DNA of 64,000 nucleotides, taken from contig NZ_CP107928.1 in assembly GCF_036030735.1 (NCBI RefSeq), positions 2,232,001 to 2,296,000 of the forward strand, in the 5' to 3' direction. The notes beneath the pieces were generated by a model. That model saw only the letters and a program-made list of their open reading frames with translations, did no database searches and was not told the DNA's origin. Both the position numbers and the translations under genes were made by a program. Source of the DNA: Streptomyces sp. NBC_00425. Its GTDB lineage: Bacteria > Actinomycetota > Actinomycetes > Streptomycetales > Streptomycetaceae. Shown here piece by piece: positions 53,034 through 61,269 of this stretch (position 1 is its first letter; each line of letters starts with the position of its first letter).

Positions 53034-53444
53034 CTACCGTCCGTCGTAGCCGGCCGTCGGCATGGACAGCCTGCGGTGCACCCGGGCCTTCATCTGCGCG
53101 TCGTAGGCGGGTTCGGCGCTGCCGACGGTCTCCACGCGCACCCCGCGCCGCGCGCACTCGGCGGTGAACTCCTCGACGGACGACAGCGCGCTCTCCAGCA
53201 CCCGGCGGCTCGGCGCGACGAAGAGATCGACGCCGGGCACCACCCCGTCCCACAGCACGCTGTGGTCGGCGCGCAGTCCGCGCACCAGCAGTTCCCGGCT
53301 GACGACGTGTCCGCGCTCCGCGGCCCAGCGGGCGCACATCGCGTGCTGGCTGCGGGAGTCCACCAGGAAGGGATCGGCGTCCAGTTCCTCGAGCGGCGTC
53401 AGACTCGCGATCGCGGTGACCCGCATGACGCGCAGCGGTCCCAT
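53034..53444 (-). CDS. Hypothetical protein with resolvase-like N-terminal fold
   Basis: 136 residues, ATG start, 25 bases before the phosphodiesterase on the same strand, so a likely operon. DSRSQHAMCARWAAERGHVV and VDLFVAPSRRVLESALSSVE with EECARRG-type spacing (FTAECARRGVRVETV) recall the catalytic fold of serine recombinases, but the first catalytic Ser/Arg set is not clearly present and no DNA-binding domain follows. I do not assign a function. Confidence 0.6.
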   Translation of the reverse strand: MGPLRVMRVTAIASLTPLEELDADPFLVDSRSQHAMCARWAAERGHVVSRELLVRGLRADHSVLWDGVVPGVDLFVAPSRRVLESALSSVEEFTAECARRGVRVETVGSAEPAYDAQMKARVHRRLSMPTAGYDGR

Positions 53445-53528
53445 GGCGTCCCCCTCACCTCCGGGTTCAGTCGCCGACCCTACTCCTGCCCGTAGGCTTC
53501 GGGGGAGTCGCGCGAAGGAGGCAAAGAG

Positions 53529-54302
53529 GTGCCGGTGGAGATCACGTGGTGGGGTCACGCGACCTGCACGGTCGAGGATTCGGACGTGCGTGTGCTCACC
53601 GACCCCTTGTTCGCACGCCGGCTCGCGCATCTGCGCCGCCGTCGCGGCGCGCTGCCCCCGCCCGGGGCCTGGAAAGCCGACGTCGCGCTCGTCTCCCACC
53701 TGCACGCCGACCATCTGCACGTGCCGTCGCTGGCGCGCCTCGCGCCGGGCACGCGCCTGCTGGTGCCCCGGGGCGCGCCGCGCGCCGTGCCCGGGCTGCG
53801 GCGGCTGCGGCATCTGCGGCTGAGCGAGATGGAGCCGGGTGACGAGACGTCCGTGGGCGGCGTGCGGGTACGGGCGGTGCCCGCGCGGCACGACGGACGG
53901 CGGCTGCCGGTCGGCAGACGCTCCTCCCCCGCGCTCGGGTACGTCGTCGAGGGCGAGGCACGCACGTACTTCGCCGGGGACACCGGCCTGTTCGAGGACA
54001 TGGCCGGGGAGGTCGGGCCGGTCGACGTGGCGCTGCTGCCGGTGGGCGGCTGGGGACCGCATCTCGGCGAGGGGCACCTGGACGCGGGACGGGCGGCCGA
54101 GGCGCTGGCCCGGCTGGGGCCGCGCAGCGCGGTGCCGGTGCACTACGGCACGTACTGGCCGATCGGCATGGACGCGGTGCGGCCGCACGAGTTCCACGCG
54201 CCCGGCGAGGAGTTCGTGCGGCTCGCGGCGGAGCGTGCGCCGGGCGTCGCCGTGCACCGGCTGGGGCACGGGGAGAGCGTGCGCCTGGAGGAGGCGCGGT
54301 GA
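53529..54302 (+). CDS. MBL-fold metallohydrolase (UlaG-like)
   Basis: 257 residues from GTG behind GAAGGAGG. ITWWGHATCTVE opens the fold, the metal motif is SHLHADHLHV (His57, His59, Asp61, His62), then RYTYFAGDTGLF-type TYFAGDTG with the bridging Asp, and VPVHYGTYWP. It resembles UlaG/NAPE-PLD-like lactamases acting on phosphodiesters or lactones. The next gene overlaps its stop by four bases. Confidence 0.88.
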   Translation: MPVEITWWGHATCTVEDSDVRVLTDPLFARRLAHLRRRRGALPPPGAWKADVALVSHLHADHLHVPSLARLAPGTRLLVPRGAPRAVPGLRRLRHLRLSEMEPGDETSVGGVRVRAVPARHDGRRLPVGRRSSPALGYVVEGEARTYFAGDTGLFEDMAGEVGPVDVALLPVGGWGPHLGEGHLDAGRAAEALARLGPRSAVPVHYGTYWPIGMDAVRPHEFHAPGEEFVRLAAERAPGVAVHRLGHGESVRLEEAR

Positions 54303-54928
54303 CCCTGTCGGCCACCGCGGTCACCACGGTCATACCGACCGAGGCCACGCAGCAGGCGCTCGGCTATCCGTCGCTGTTCCTGCTGGTGCTGATCGGCGCG
54401 CTGGTGCCGGTGGTGCCGACGGGGGCGCTGGTGAGCACGGCGGCCGTGGTCGCGTTCCACCAGAAGGCGCCGTTCTCGCTGCTCCTGGTGTTCGTGACGG
54501 CGTCGCTGGCCGCGTTCTGCGGGGACGCGGCCCTGTACTGGCTGGGGCGGCGCGGGATGCGGTCGAAGAACGGCTCGCGCTGGCTGGAGGCGATCCGCTC
54601 GCGGGCTCCCGAGGAGCGGCTGGCGCAGGCACAGGGCAAGCTCGCCGACCACGGCACGACGGTGCTGGTGCTGTCCCGGCTGGTGCCGGCCGGACGCATC
54701 CCGGTGATGCTGGCCTGTCTGATGGCGAAGTGGCCGCTGCGCCGCTTCTCGCGCGGCAACCTTCCCGCCTGTCTCGCCTGGGCGGTGACCTACCAGCTGA
54801 TCGGCATCCTCGGCGGCTCGCTGTTCCCCGAGCCGTGGGAGGGCGTGGTCGCCGCGATCGCCCTGACCGTACTGGTCGGCGCGGCCCCCAGCCTGTGGCG
54901 CCGGCTCAGGGGCACCCGCCCGGCCTGA
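54299..54928 (+). CDS. DedA/VTT-domain membrane protein
   Basis: 209 residues, GTG overlapping the MBL gene stop (GTGA). Hydrophobic segments LFLLVLIGALVPVVPTGALV, a re-entrant loop, GDAALYWLGRRG (the G-D-x3-Y-x2-G signature) and VLSRLVPAGRIPVMLACLMA (R-x-[IV]-P type) are those of DedA/VTT proteins, now known as polyprenyl-phosphate or phospholipid flippases. Coupling with an MBL-fold hydrolase suggests a joint role in membrane lipid turnover. Confidence 0.9.
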   Translation: MTLSATAVTTVIPTEATQQALGYPSLFLLVLIGALVPVVPTGALVSTAAVVAFHQKAPFSLLLVFVTASLAAFCGDAALYWLGRRGMRSKNGSRWLEAIRSRAPEERLAQAQGKLADHGTTVLVLSRLVPAGRIPVMLACLMAKWPLRRFSRGNLPACLAWAVTYQLIGILGGSLFPEPWEGVVAAIALTVLVGAAPSLWRRLRGTRPA

Positions 54929-55001
54929 AACCCCCGAGCCCCCGGCCCCCGCCCCCGCCCGTCCCTGCGACGCGACCCCGTCCACCGGCCCGCCGGGCGG
55001 A

Positions 55002-55876
55002 CTAAAGCGTGTTGCGGAAGGCGGCGAAGAGGGCATTTCCCCTGTATGCGTGGGGTGTTGAGGGCTGAGCCGTTGTGGGTGGAGACGTTTACGGGACTGC
55101 GAATGCGGCAGTTCGAGCGGCTGCTGAAGGTGGTCCGTGAACGGGGCGGGAACGGGCCCGGTGGCGGCCGTCCGTGGTGCCTGCCGCTGGCCGACCGCGT
55201 GCTGCCGGTCGCCGTGTACTACCGCACGAACCTGACCATGCGCCAGCTCGCCCCGCTGTTCGGATGCTCGCCTGCGACGGTGTGCCGGGTCATCCAGCGG
55301 CTGCGGCCGCTGCTGGCCATCGAGCCGGCAGCGGCTCCGGCAGACGCGGTAGAACGGTTGTGGATCGTGGACGGCACCCTCATCCCGGTCCGTGACCGGA
55401 CGACCGGGGCGTCTTCACGCAACTACCGGTTCTCGGCGAACGTGCAGGTCATCATCGATGCCGACACCAAGCTGGTCGTCGCCGCGGCCCGCCCGGCGCC
55501 CGGCAACACCGCTGACGCGAAGGCCTGGCGCGACTCCGGATCGGCCCAGCACTGCGAAGGCGTGACCGTCCTCGGCGACGGCGCGTACATCAATACCGGG
55601 CTCGTCGTCCCGCACCGCAAACGCCCCGGACGGGCCCTGCTGCCCGGCGAAGAGGAGGACAACGCAGAGCACCGCAAAGTCCGAGCCCGCGTTGAGCACG
55701 CCTTCGCCCGCATGAAGCACTACAAGATCCTCCGCGACTGCCGCCAGCGCGGCGACGGCCTCCACCACGCAGTGCAAGCCGTCGCCCACATGCACAACCT
55801 CGCACTCGCAGCGTGATCAGACCGCTCCCAGAGCGGGCCTGACCTGCCCGGACACGACCTTCTGCAACACGCTTTA
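55002..55876 (+). mobile_element. Intact IS5-type insertion sequence (IS-A)
   Basis: Terminal inverted repeats AAGCGTGTTGCGGAAGG (55005-55021) and its complement with one mismatch (55858-55874) enclose one transposase gene, about 870 bases in all. TA at 55003 and 55875 looks like the target duplication. The right TA is shared with the next mobile unit. Confidence 0.85.
55046..55816 (+). CDS. IS5-type transposase (DDE_Tnp_4)
   Basis: 256 residues, filling most of IS-A. A helix-turn-helix (MRQLAPLFGCSPATVCRVIQ, residues 65-84) comes first, then a DDE catalytic domain: Asp109 in IVDGTLIPV, Asp178 in LGDGAYINTG and Glu217 in RARVEHAFARMK, with NTADAKAW between. The gene is complete, so the element could be active. 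The start is an ATG 24 bases inside the left repeat. Confidence 0.9.
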   Translation: MRGVLRAEPLWVETFTGLRMRQFERLLKVVRERGGNGPGGGRPWCLPLADRVLPVAVYYRTNLTMRQLAPLFGCSPATVCRVIQRLRPLLAIEPAAAPADAVERLWIVDGTLIPVRDRTTGASSRNYRFSANVQVIIDADTKLVVAAARPAPGNTADAKAWRDSGSAQHCEGVTVLGDGAYINTGLVVPHRKRPGRALLPGEEEDNAEHRKVRARVEHAFARMKHYKILRDCRQRGDGLHHAVQAVAHMHNLALAA

Positions 55877-55939
55877 GGGTCTGTTGCGAAAGTGGCGCGG
55901 TCGCTCGAAGGGCGGCCACGCGGCAGGCGCCGCTTCGTA

Positions 55940-56623
55940 TCAGGCTCCGGAGGACCGCTGGCCCTGGGAGCCGTGGGCCGCGAGCGGAAGACTGCGCAGC
56001 GACAGTGCGCTCGGCGCTGGCAGCGCTCCGTGGGCCGCCTCGGCGCGGAACGACTGGAGCAAGTACGCCACCAGACGCCGGGACGCCGCACGGTCACCCG
56101 GCAATGCGGTGACCAGACCGCAGTGGGACAACAGGGCCACGGCAAGGTCGGAGGGGTGGAAGTCGGCCCGCAGCGCGCCCGCCGCCTGAGCCCTGCGGAC
56201 CAGGGCCATGAAGTCCCGCTCGGCCTGTTCACATACTCGCGCGTGTTCTCGCGTGGTGTCCGGAAAGGCCGAGACGAACGCGGCCGGGAAGCCCCGTTCC
56301 TCCCGTTGTAGTTCGCAGACCGTCTCGACCAGCCGCTGGAAGCCCTGCCACGGATCGGGGTCGGCCAGCGCCTCGGTGAGCGCCTGAGCACAGGTGTCCG
56401 TCTGGTGCGCGAACGTGGCCCGCACCAGGGCGTCCCGCGTCGGGAAACGCCGGTACAGCGTCGCCACGCCGACCCCCGCCCGCCGGGCCACGGTCGCCAT
56501 GGGCGCGTCGATGCCGTGCTCGGCGAAAACCACGCGGGCAGCCGAGAGGATGCGCCGCCGGTTGCGCCGGGCGTCCGCCCGCAGACTGTCCTGCCCCGCG
56601 ATCCGAGAGGATTCCCCCACCAC
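55940..56623 (-). CDS. TetR-family regulator
   Basis: 227 residues from GTG behind GGAGG. N-terminal helix-turn-helix (RRILSAARVVFAEHGIDAPM, TVARRAGVGVATLYRRFPTR), then a helical ligand domain (FQRLVETVCELQREERGFPA). Divergent from the oxidoreductase with 105 bases between, the usual layout of a TetR repressor and its target. Both lie inside a mobile unit, so they form a transferable regulated pair. Confidence 0.9.
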   Translation of the reverse strand: MVGESSRIAGQDSLRADARRNRRRILSAARVVFAEHGIDAPMATVARRAGVGVATLYRRFPTRDALVRATFAHQTDTCAQALTEALADPDPWQGFQRLVETVCELQREERGFPAAFVSAFPDTTREHARVCEQAERDFMALVRRAQAAGALRADFHPSDLAVALLSHCGLVTALPGDRAASRRLVAYLLQSFRAEAAHGALPAPSALSLRSLPLAAHGSQGQRSSGA

Positions 56624-56728
56624 TGTCTCTCACCTCCGGTCAACTGGACGATCTCGTCCGCTTGCCAGCCTACGCTCGGCGCCACGATCCCCCCGCACGG
56701 CCACTGTGGCGAAGGTGAGAACACAACG

Positions 56729-57694
56729 ATGGACGACCGCACGATGAGAGCCGTACTGTTCGACCGCTTCGGCGGCCCCGAGGTGCTGTACGTGGGCCGG
56801 GTGCCACGCCCCGGACCGGCACCCGGCGAGGTCCTCGTACGCGTGCACGCGTTCAGCGTGAACGGCGCCGAACTGGCCGCCCGTTCCGGTCGGCTCCGCC
56901 TCATCACCGGCCGAAAATTCCCGCAGCGCATCGGGCTGGACTTCACTGGCGAAATCGCCGCACTCGGCACCGGCGCGACTGGCGTAGCGGTCGGCGACCG
57001 GGTGTGGGGCGCCCTGGGCCGCAACTCCGGATTCGGCAGCGCCGCCGAGTACGTGACGGTACGGCCCGAGCGGCTCGGCCGGGTCCCGGACGGGCTGGAC
57101 CTCGTGGCCGCCGCCGCACTGCCAGTGGCCACCACGGCCGTCACGGCTCTCCGCGACAAGGCCGCACTGAGCCCCGGCGAACGGCTGCTCGTACGGGGCG
57201 CGGCGGGCGGCGTCGGCAACGCCGCCGTCCAGCTTGGACAGGCGTACGGCGCCGAGGTCACGGCCCTGGCCCGCGCTGCCAACCTCGACTTCGTCCGTAC
57301 GCTCGGTGCCCACCACGCCGTCGACCACCGGAACGTGTCCCCTGCGGAACTGGGGCTGTTCGACGTGGTCCTCGACACGGCGGGCACCGACCTGCGTACC
57401 GTACGGCGGATGCTGAAGCCAGGCGGACGCATGGTCACCATCGCCTTCGACCTGACGCGGCCCGCCGCCTCGCTGGGCTACATCGCAGCCAGCGCCGTCC
57501 ACGGACGCGGCCGGGTGCGCTTCTTCAGCGGCAACCCCGAACGTGCGCTCTTCGACGACCTCGCCCGCCAGGTGACAGAGGGGAAGCTGCGACCGGCGGT
57601 GGACACGGTCTTCCCGCTGGAAGAGACAGCGGCCGCACACCGGGCGCTGGAGGCGGGCGGGGTGCGGGGCAAGTACGTGGTCAGGGTCGACTAG
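56729..57694 (+). CDS. MDR-family NADP-dependent quinone oxidoreductase, passenger gene
   Basis: 321 residues from an ATG with AAGGTGAG upstream. GroES-like domain (MRAVLFDRFGGPEVLYVGRV, GLDFTGEIAALGTGATGVAV) and a Rossmann domain with LVRGAAGGVGNAAVQLGQAY. No zinc ligands. The stop TAG is formed by the TA target and the first G of IS-B, so the original end may have been slightly different, though VRGKYVVRVD is a normal terminus. Probably detoxifies quinones or enals under control of the divergent TetR. Confidence 0.85.
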   Translation: MDDRTMRAVLFDRFGGPEVLYVGRVPRPGPAPGEVLVRVHAFSVNGAELAARSGRLRLITGRKFPQRIGLDFTGEIAALGTGATGVAVGDRVWGALGRNSGFGSAAEYVTVRPERLGRVPDGLDLVAAAALPVATTAVTALRDKAALSPGERLLVRGAAGGVGNAAVQLGQAYGAEVTALARAANLDFVRTLGAHHAVDHRNVSPAELGLFDVVLDTAGTDLRTVRRMLKPGGRMVTIAFDLTRPAASLGYIAASAVHGRGRVRFFSGNPERALFDDLARQVTEGKLRPAVDTVFPLEETAAAHRALEAGGVRGKYVVRVD

Positions 57695-58633
57695 GGTTTG
57701 TTGGGAAGGTGCTGGTCACAGCCACTCGTTGAGGACTGCGACCAACACGGTCGCCTCGTAGCGGACGGCGAGCTTGTCGTATCTCGTGGCCACGGCCCGG
57801 TGGCGCTTGAGGCGGCTGATCCCGCACTCGACGGCATGCCGCTCGCGGTGGTCGGTTCTGTCGAACTTCGGCGGCCGACCGCCTCGGGAGCCGAGCTTCT
57901 GGCAGTTGCGGACCCGGTCGGCGGGGACCGGGATGGTCGCCTTGATCCCGCGTCTGCGCAGGTAGGCCCGGTTGCGGCGGGAGTCGTACGCTTTGTCGGC
58001 CCGCACCCGGTCCGGCCGCCTGCGGGGCCTGCCCGGACCAAGGCGAGGTACCCGGATGGCTTCCAGGACCGGCTCGCATTGCGGCGAGTCACCCCGCTGG
58101 CCGGCTGTGATCACGACGCTCAGCGGCTTCTGCCCCTGCTCGACGGCAAGGTGGATCTTGGTGGTCAGGCCGCCTCGGGAACGTCCGAGACCATGGTCGG
58201 CCGGCTCAACGACAATGCCGCCGGGCGGTTCCTTTTGCAGATCCCCTTTTTCGAGGCCCCGGCGGCGTGCTGGTGGGCCCGGCAGACGGTGGAGTCGATA
58301 TTCACGTCCCAGGTGATCAGGCCCTTCGCGTCCGCCTGAGCTTGGAGCTGAGTGACGAACCTGGCCCAGGTGCCATCGCGCTGCCAGCGCCGGAACAGGT
58401 CGTAGACCCGTTCCCAGGGCCCGTAGCGTTCCGGCACATCACGCCAGGGAGCACCGGTACGGTCCGCCACCGGATGCCGTCTATCAGCTGCCGTCGCGTC
58501 CACACCAGCGGACGGCCCGGCTTGATGCCCTGCGGCAACAACGGCTCAAGCCGGGCCCACTGTCCATTCGCCAGATCACCACGCCCCACAGGGCGTGATC
58601 ATCCACGATCAAGATCCACTTTCGCACAGACCC
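57694..58633 (-). mobile_element. Second IS5-type element (IS-B), transposase broken
   Basis: Left end GGGTTTGTTGGGAAGGTG (57694-57711) and right end CCACTTTCGCACAGACCC (58616-58633) are imperfect inverted repeats, each next to TA. The element of about 940 bases encodes one transposase in three frames on the minus strand. It is unrelated to IS-A in sequence. Confidence 0.8.
57716..58589 (-). pseudogene. IS5/IS427-group transposase in three frames
   Basis: First segment from GTG: GDLANGQWARLEPLLPQG ... QLIDGIRWR. Near 58455 a 5-base duplication (GTACC) shifts the frame; the next segment is [20 protein letters not shown] to GASKKG, with the first catalytic Asp in [13 protein letters not shown]. 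At AAAAAGGGG near 58240 a -1 shift leads to the last segment: [32 protein letters not shown] (second Asp) and [11 protein letters not shown] (Glu). The -1 slip is the normal IS427-type programmed frameshift, but the 5-base insertion should inactivate it. Confidence 0.8.
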
Positions 58634-59700
58634 TAGTCCAAGATCCGCGAGCCTCCCACCGGCAGGTCCCAGAGGTCGTCGCGGGCCAGGCCCGCGTTCT
58701 GCCAGGCGGCGCGCACGCGGGTGAGGGGTTCGAGGACGGGCTCGGCGGAGAGCACGAAGGTGCCCCAGTGCATGGGGGCCATGCGCCGTGCCCCGAGGTC
58801 GACGGCGGCGCGGACCGCCTCCTCCGGGTCGCAGTGCACGTCGCGGAGCCACCAGCGGGGGTCGTAGGCGCCGATCGGCAGCAGTGCCAGGTCGATGCCG
58901 GGGTGGCGTCGGCCGATACGGGAGAACCAGTGGCCGTAGCCGGTGTCCCCGGCGAAGTAGACGCGCCGGCCGTCGGGGGCGGTGAGCACCCAACCGCCCC
59001 AGAGGGAGTGGCAGGTGTCGGTGAGGCTGCGCTTGGACCAGTGGTGCGAGGGCACGAAGTCGAAGCGCACGCCGGACAGTTCGGCCGCCTCCCACCAGTC
59101 CAGCTCGGTGACCCGGGTGAACCGGCGGCGCAGGAACCAGCGTCCGAGCCCGGCCGGCACGAACACCGGTGTGTCGCGCGGGAGTCGGCGCAGCGTGGGG
59201 GCGTCCAGGTGGTCGTAGTGGTTGTGGCTGATGACGACGGCGTCGACGCGCGGCAGCGCGCTCCAGGGGACTCCCACGGGGGTGATCCTGGCCGGGGTGC
59301 CGAGAATCCGACGGGACCACACCGGGTCGGTCAGGACGGTCAGGCCGCCGATGCTCACCACCCAGCTGGCGTGCCCCGCCCAGCTGACGGCGAGGGTGCG
59401 GGCGTCCACCCGGGGCAGCGGGGCGGGCGCGTAGGGCAGCCGGGGAATGTCGGCGAGGCCCTCCCGGCCGGGGCGCACGGAGCCTTCGCGGGCGAACCGG
59501 GCGATGGCCTTGAGGCCGGGCAGCGGCGAGGTGAGCCGGTCGTGGAAGGTCCGCGGCCACACCCGGCGTTCGCCCGGCGGCCGGGGTTCGGCGAGCGGCG
59601 GGACGGCGGGCGCCGGCGCGAGGGGGGACAGGGACGGCGCGGCGCCGACGCTCCCGCCGGTCACCGTGCTGGTGGTGGTCGACTCGGACTGCTGCGTCAT
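58633..59700 (-). CDS. MBL-fold hydrolase (NAPE-PLD-like)
   Basis: 355 residues; ATG at 59700 with GGGAG upstream, overlapping the stop of the aminotransferase-fold gene (ATGA). An Ala/Pro-rich lead of about 45 residues is followed by the lactamase fold: VSWAGHASWVVSIGG, VLTDPVW, metal motif ISHNHYDHLD (His159, His161, Asp163, His164), VYFAGDTGYG and MAPMHWGTF. NAPE-hydrolysing phospholipase D and related lipid hydrolases have this pattern. The stop lies at the edge of the mobile insertion but would be TAG with or without it. Confidence 0.88.
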   Translation of the reverse strand: MTQQSESTTTSTVTGGSVGAAPSLSPLAPAPAVPPLAEPRPPGERRVWPRTFHDRLTSPLPGLKAIARFAREGSVRPGREGLADIPRLPYAPAPLPRVDARTLAVSWAGHASWVVSIGGLTVLTDPVWSRRILGTPARITPVGVPWSALPRVDAVVISHNHYDHLDAPTLRRLPRDTPVFVPAGLGRWFLRRRFTRVTELDWWEAAELSGVRFDFVPSHHWSKRSLTDTCHSLWGGWVLTAPDGRRVYFAGDTGYGHWFSRIGRRHPGIDLALLPIGAYDPRWWLRDVHCDPEEAVRAAVDLGARRMAPMHWGTFVLSAEPVLEPLTRVRAAWQNAGLARDDLWDLPVGGSRILD

Positions 59701-60944
59701 CGAGGAGGCTCCCATCGCTGAGCTTCGTCACGGAGATCGTCGAAGACCGACCTCATGTGCGTCAACGCACGTTGCACGTGGGGCAGTTCCCACGGGGTGG
59801 GCGAGGTGAGGCGTTCCGTGCGCCGGGCGTCCGCGCCATTGAGCAGCATGCCGGTGGAGAACCGGACGTGCAGGGCGCTGAGGTCGTCCCCGAAGCGGTG
59901 TCCGCCCGGCGCGGGCATGCCGAGCCGAGCGGAGAGGAAGTCCTCCAGTTCCTGGGCGTCGCCGACGCCGTGGGCGGCCAGCGCGTCCCGCAGCGGGCCG
60001 AGGTCCGCGTAGAGGTGGCGGCCTGCCCGGGGCGGCAGGGCCAGGCCGCCCGCGGCGACCACGGCGGCGTGCATCTCCTGCGCCACGTGCGCGTGCAGGC
60101 GGACGGCGGCGGCCGCGCGCGCGGTGACCGGCTCCGGCTCGGTCAGGGCGTACGCGGCGGCGGCGGCGACCGGCGCGGCCACCCGGGCGTCGAGGGCCGT
60201 CAGCACGTCGAGCACGCGCGCGTGCAGGGCGTCACCGGCGGCCGAGGCGGGGAACCGGGCGACGGCCGCCGGCCAGCCGACGGGCAGCAGGGCCCCGGCC
60301 AGGTCGCTGACGACGGTGACCTCCCCGGGCAGCATCTCGGCGGGGCTGACCAGCACGGTGTCCTGCGGGGTGTGCAGGGTGTCGCGCCAGGTCTCGTCGC
60401 TGACCAGGTGCAGGCCCTCCCCCGCGGCGGCCTCCACCGCCTCGTGCAGCACTTCCGGTGGCGCCACGGTGGCGGTCGGGTCGTCGGCGACGGACAGCAC
60501 CAGCAGGCGCGGGTCGCCGCCCTCGGCGCGCACCCGCCGCACGGTTTCCAGCAGGGCGTAGGGGTCCGGGACGCCGCCGCACTCCGCGGGCGTCGCGACG
60601 TGGAACACGGACCTGCCCAGCAGCCGGGCGTACGGCGCCCACCAGGCCGCACAGGGCCGCGGCACCAGGACGTCGCCGCCGAGGGCGGCGGTCAGCGCGA
60701 GCAGCAGGGCGGGGGCGCCGGGTCCGGCGACCGCCCGGCCCGGCTCGGCGGGGCTGCCGCGCCGGGCCCAGTAGCCCTGGGCGGCGTCGAGGAGGGCGCG
60801 GCCGCCGCCGACCGGCTCGCCGTCGGCGCGGTCGGCGGCCCCGGCGAGCACCGAGGCCAGTTCGGGCAGCACCGGCAGGCCGTCCGGGGGGAGCGGCGGG
60901 CCGTAGCGGACGGGGCCGTGGTCCTCCGGTTCCGTCCGCCGCAT
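59697..60944 (-). CDS. PLP-aminotransferase-fold protein lacking the catalytic lysine
   Basis: 415 residues; the ATG at 60944 has GGAGGG ten bases before, better than an ATG seven codons earlier. Fold type I class I/II layout: GPGAPALLLALTAALGGDVL, the cofactor Asp183 in VSDETWRDTL, and the carboxylate Arg in LHVRFSTGMLL. Where SxxK should hold PLP the sequence is TVVSDLAGALLPVGW (210-224) without any lysine, and NNPTG is degenerate (ADDPTAT). The whole protein contains no evident lysine. It cannot form the usual internal aldimine, so it is probably a non-catalytic relative. Coupled with the MBL gene. Confidence 0.8.
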   Translation of the reverse strand: MRRTEPEDHGPVRYGPPLPPDGLPVLPELASVLAGAADRADGEPVGGGRALLDAAQGYWARRGSPAEPGRAVAGPGAPALLLALTAALGGDVLVPRPCAAWWAPYARLLGRSVFHVATPAECGGVPDPYALLETVRRVRAEGGDPRLLVLSVADDPTATVAPPEVLHEAVEAAAGEGLHLVSDETWRDTLHTPQDTVLVSPAEMLPGEVTVVSDLAGALLPVGWPAAVARFPASAAGDALHARVLDVLTALDARVAAPVAAAAAYALTEPEPVTARAAAAVRLHAHVAQEMHAAVVAAGGLALPPRAGRHLYADLGPLRDALAAHGVGDAQELEDFLSARLGMPAPGGHRFGDDLSALHVRFSTGMLLNGADARRTERLTSPTPWELPHVQRALTHMRSVFDDLRDEAQRWEPPR

Positions 60945-61269
60945 GTGGCCCTCCGTGCAGTCCATGCCTCGTGCCGTGCCGTGCCGTGTGCCCGACGCCG
61001 ACCGCGGCCACCGGACGCTGTGCCACCTGCCGACTGCGGCCTGCCGACTGCCGTCTGCGGTCGTCGGACGTCGTCGTGGGCCGTGGGGGTCGTGGGGCCT
61101 GACGTTGTGTGACGTCTTGTGCGGGGGCCCGGCGCTCGTACGGGACGTGACGTCGCGTACGGGACGGTTCGTGCCCCCGGGGTTCCTGATACCCGGTGAG
61201 GCCGCGTGTCATGACCGGCTTCGCGCGTCGCGCCGGTCACAGCACGGTCCGGCGGGCCGGCGTGCCGCG
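60945..61269. other. Intergenic region with short simple repeats
   Basis: 325 bases without a gene. It contains CCGTGCCGTGCCGTG, repeats of CTGCCGACTGC and two copies of CGTACGGGACG near 61138-61164. Nothing else seen. Confidence 0.6.

Larger units (their letters stand above)
55877..58633. mobile_element. Inverted-repeat-bounded unit carrying tetR, oxidoreductase and a broken IS
   Basis: Left end GGGTCTGTTGCGAAAGTGG (55877-55895) and right end CCACTTTCGCACAGACCC (58616-58633) are inverted copies differing by one base deletion. TA flanks both ends. Inside lie tetR, an MDR oxidoreductase and IS-B. The outer ends match each other better than the inner left end of IS-B, as if the left IS of a composite transposon had been lost except for its tip. 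Removing both elements would restore GGACTAGTCC, a palindromic CTAG target. Confidence 0.6.

Noticed and set aside
49385..53167. Plus-strand open frame of about 1,260 codons
   Set aside because: Crosses the osmC and phosphodiesterase genes on the opposite strand and part of the small helical gene in another frame; no domains.
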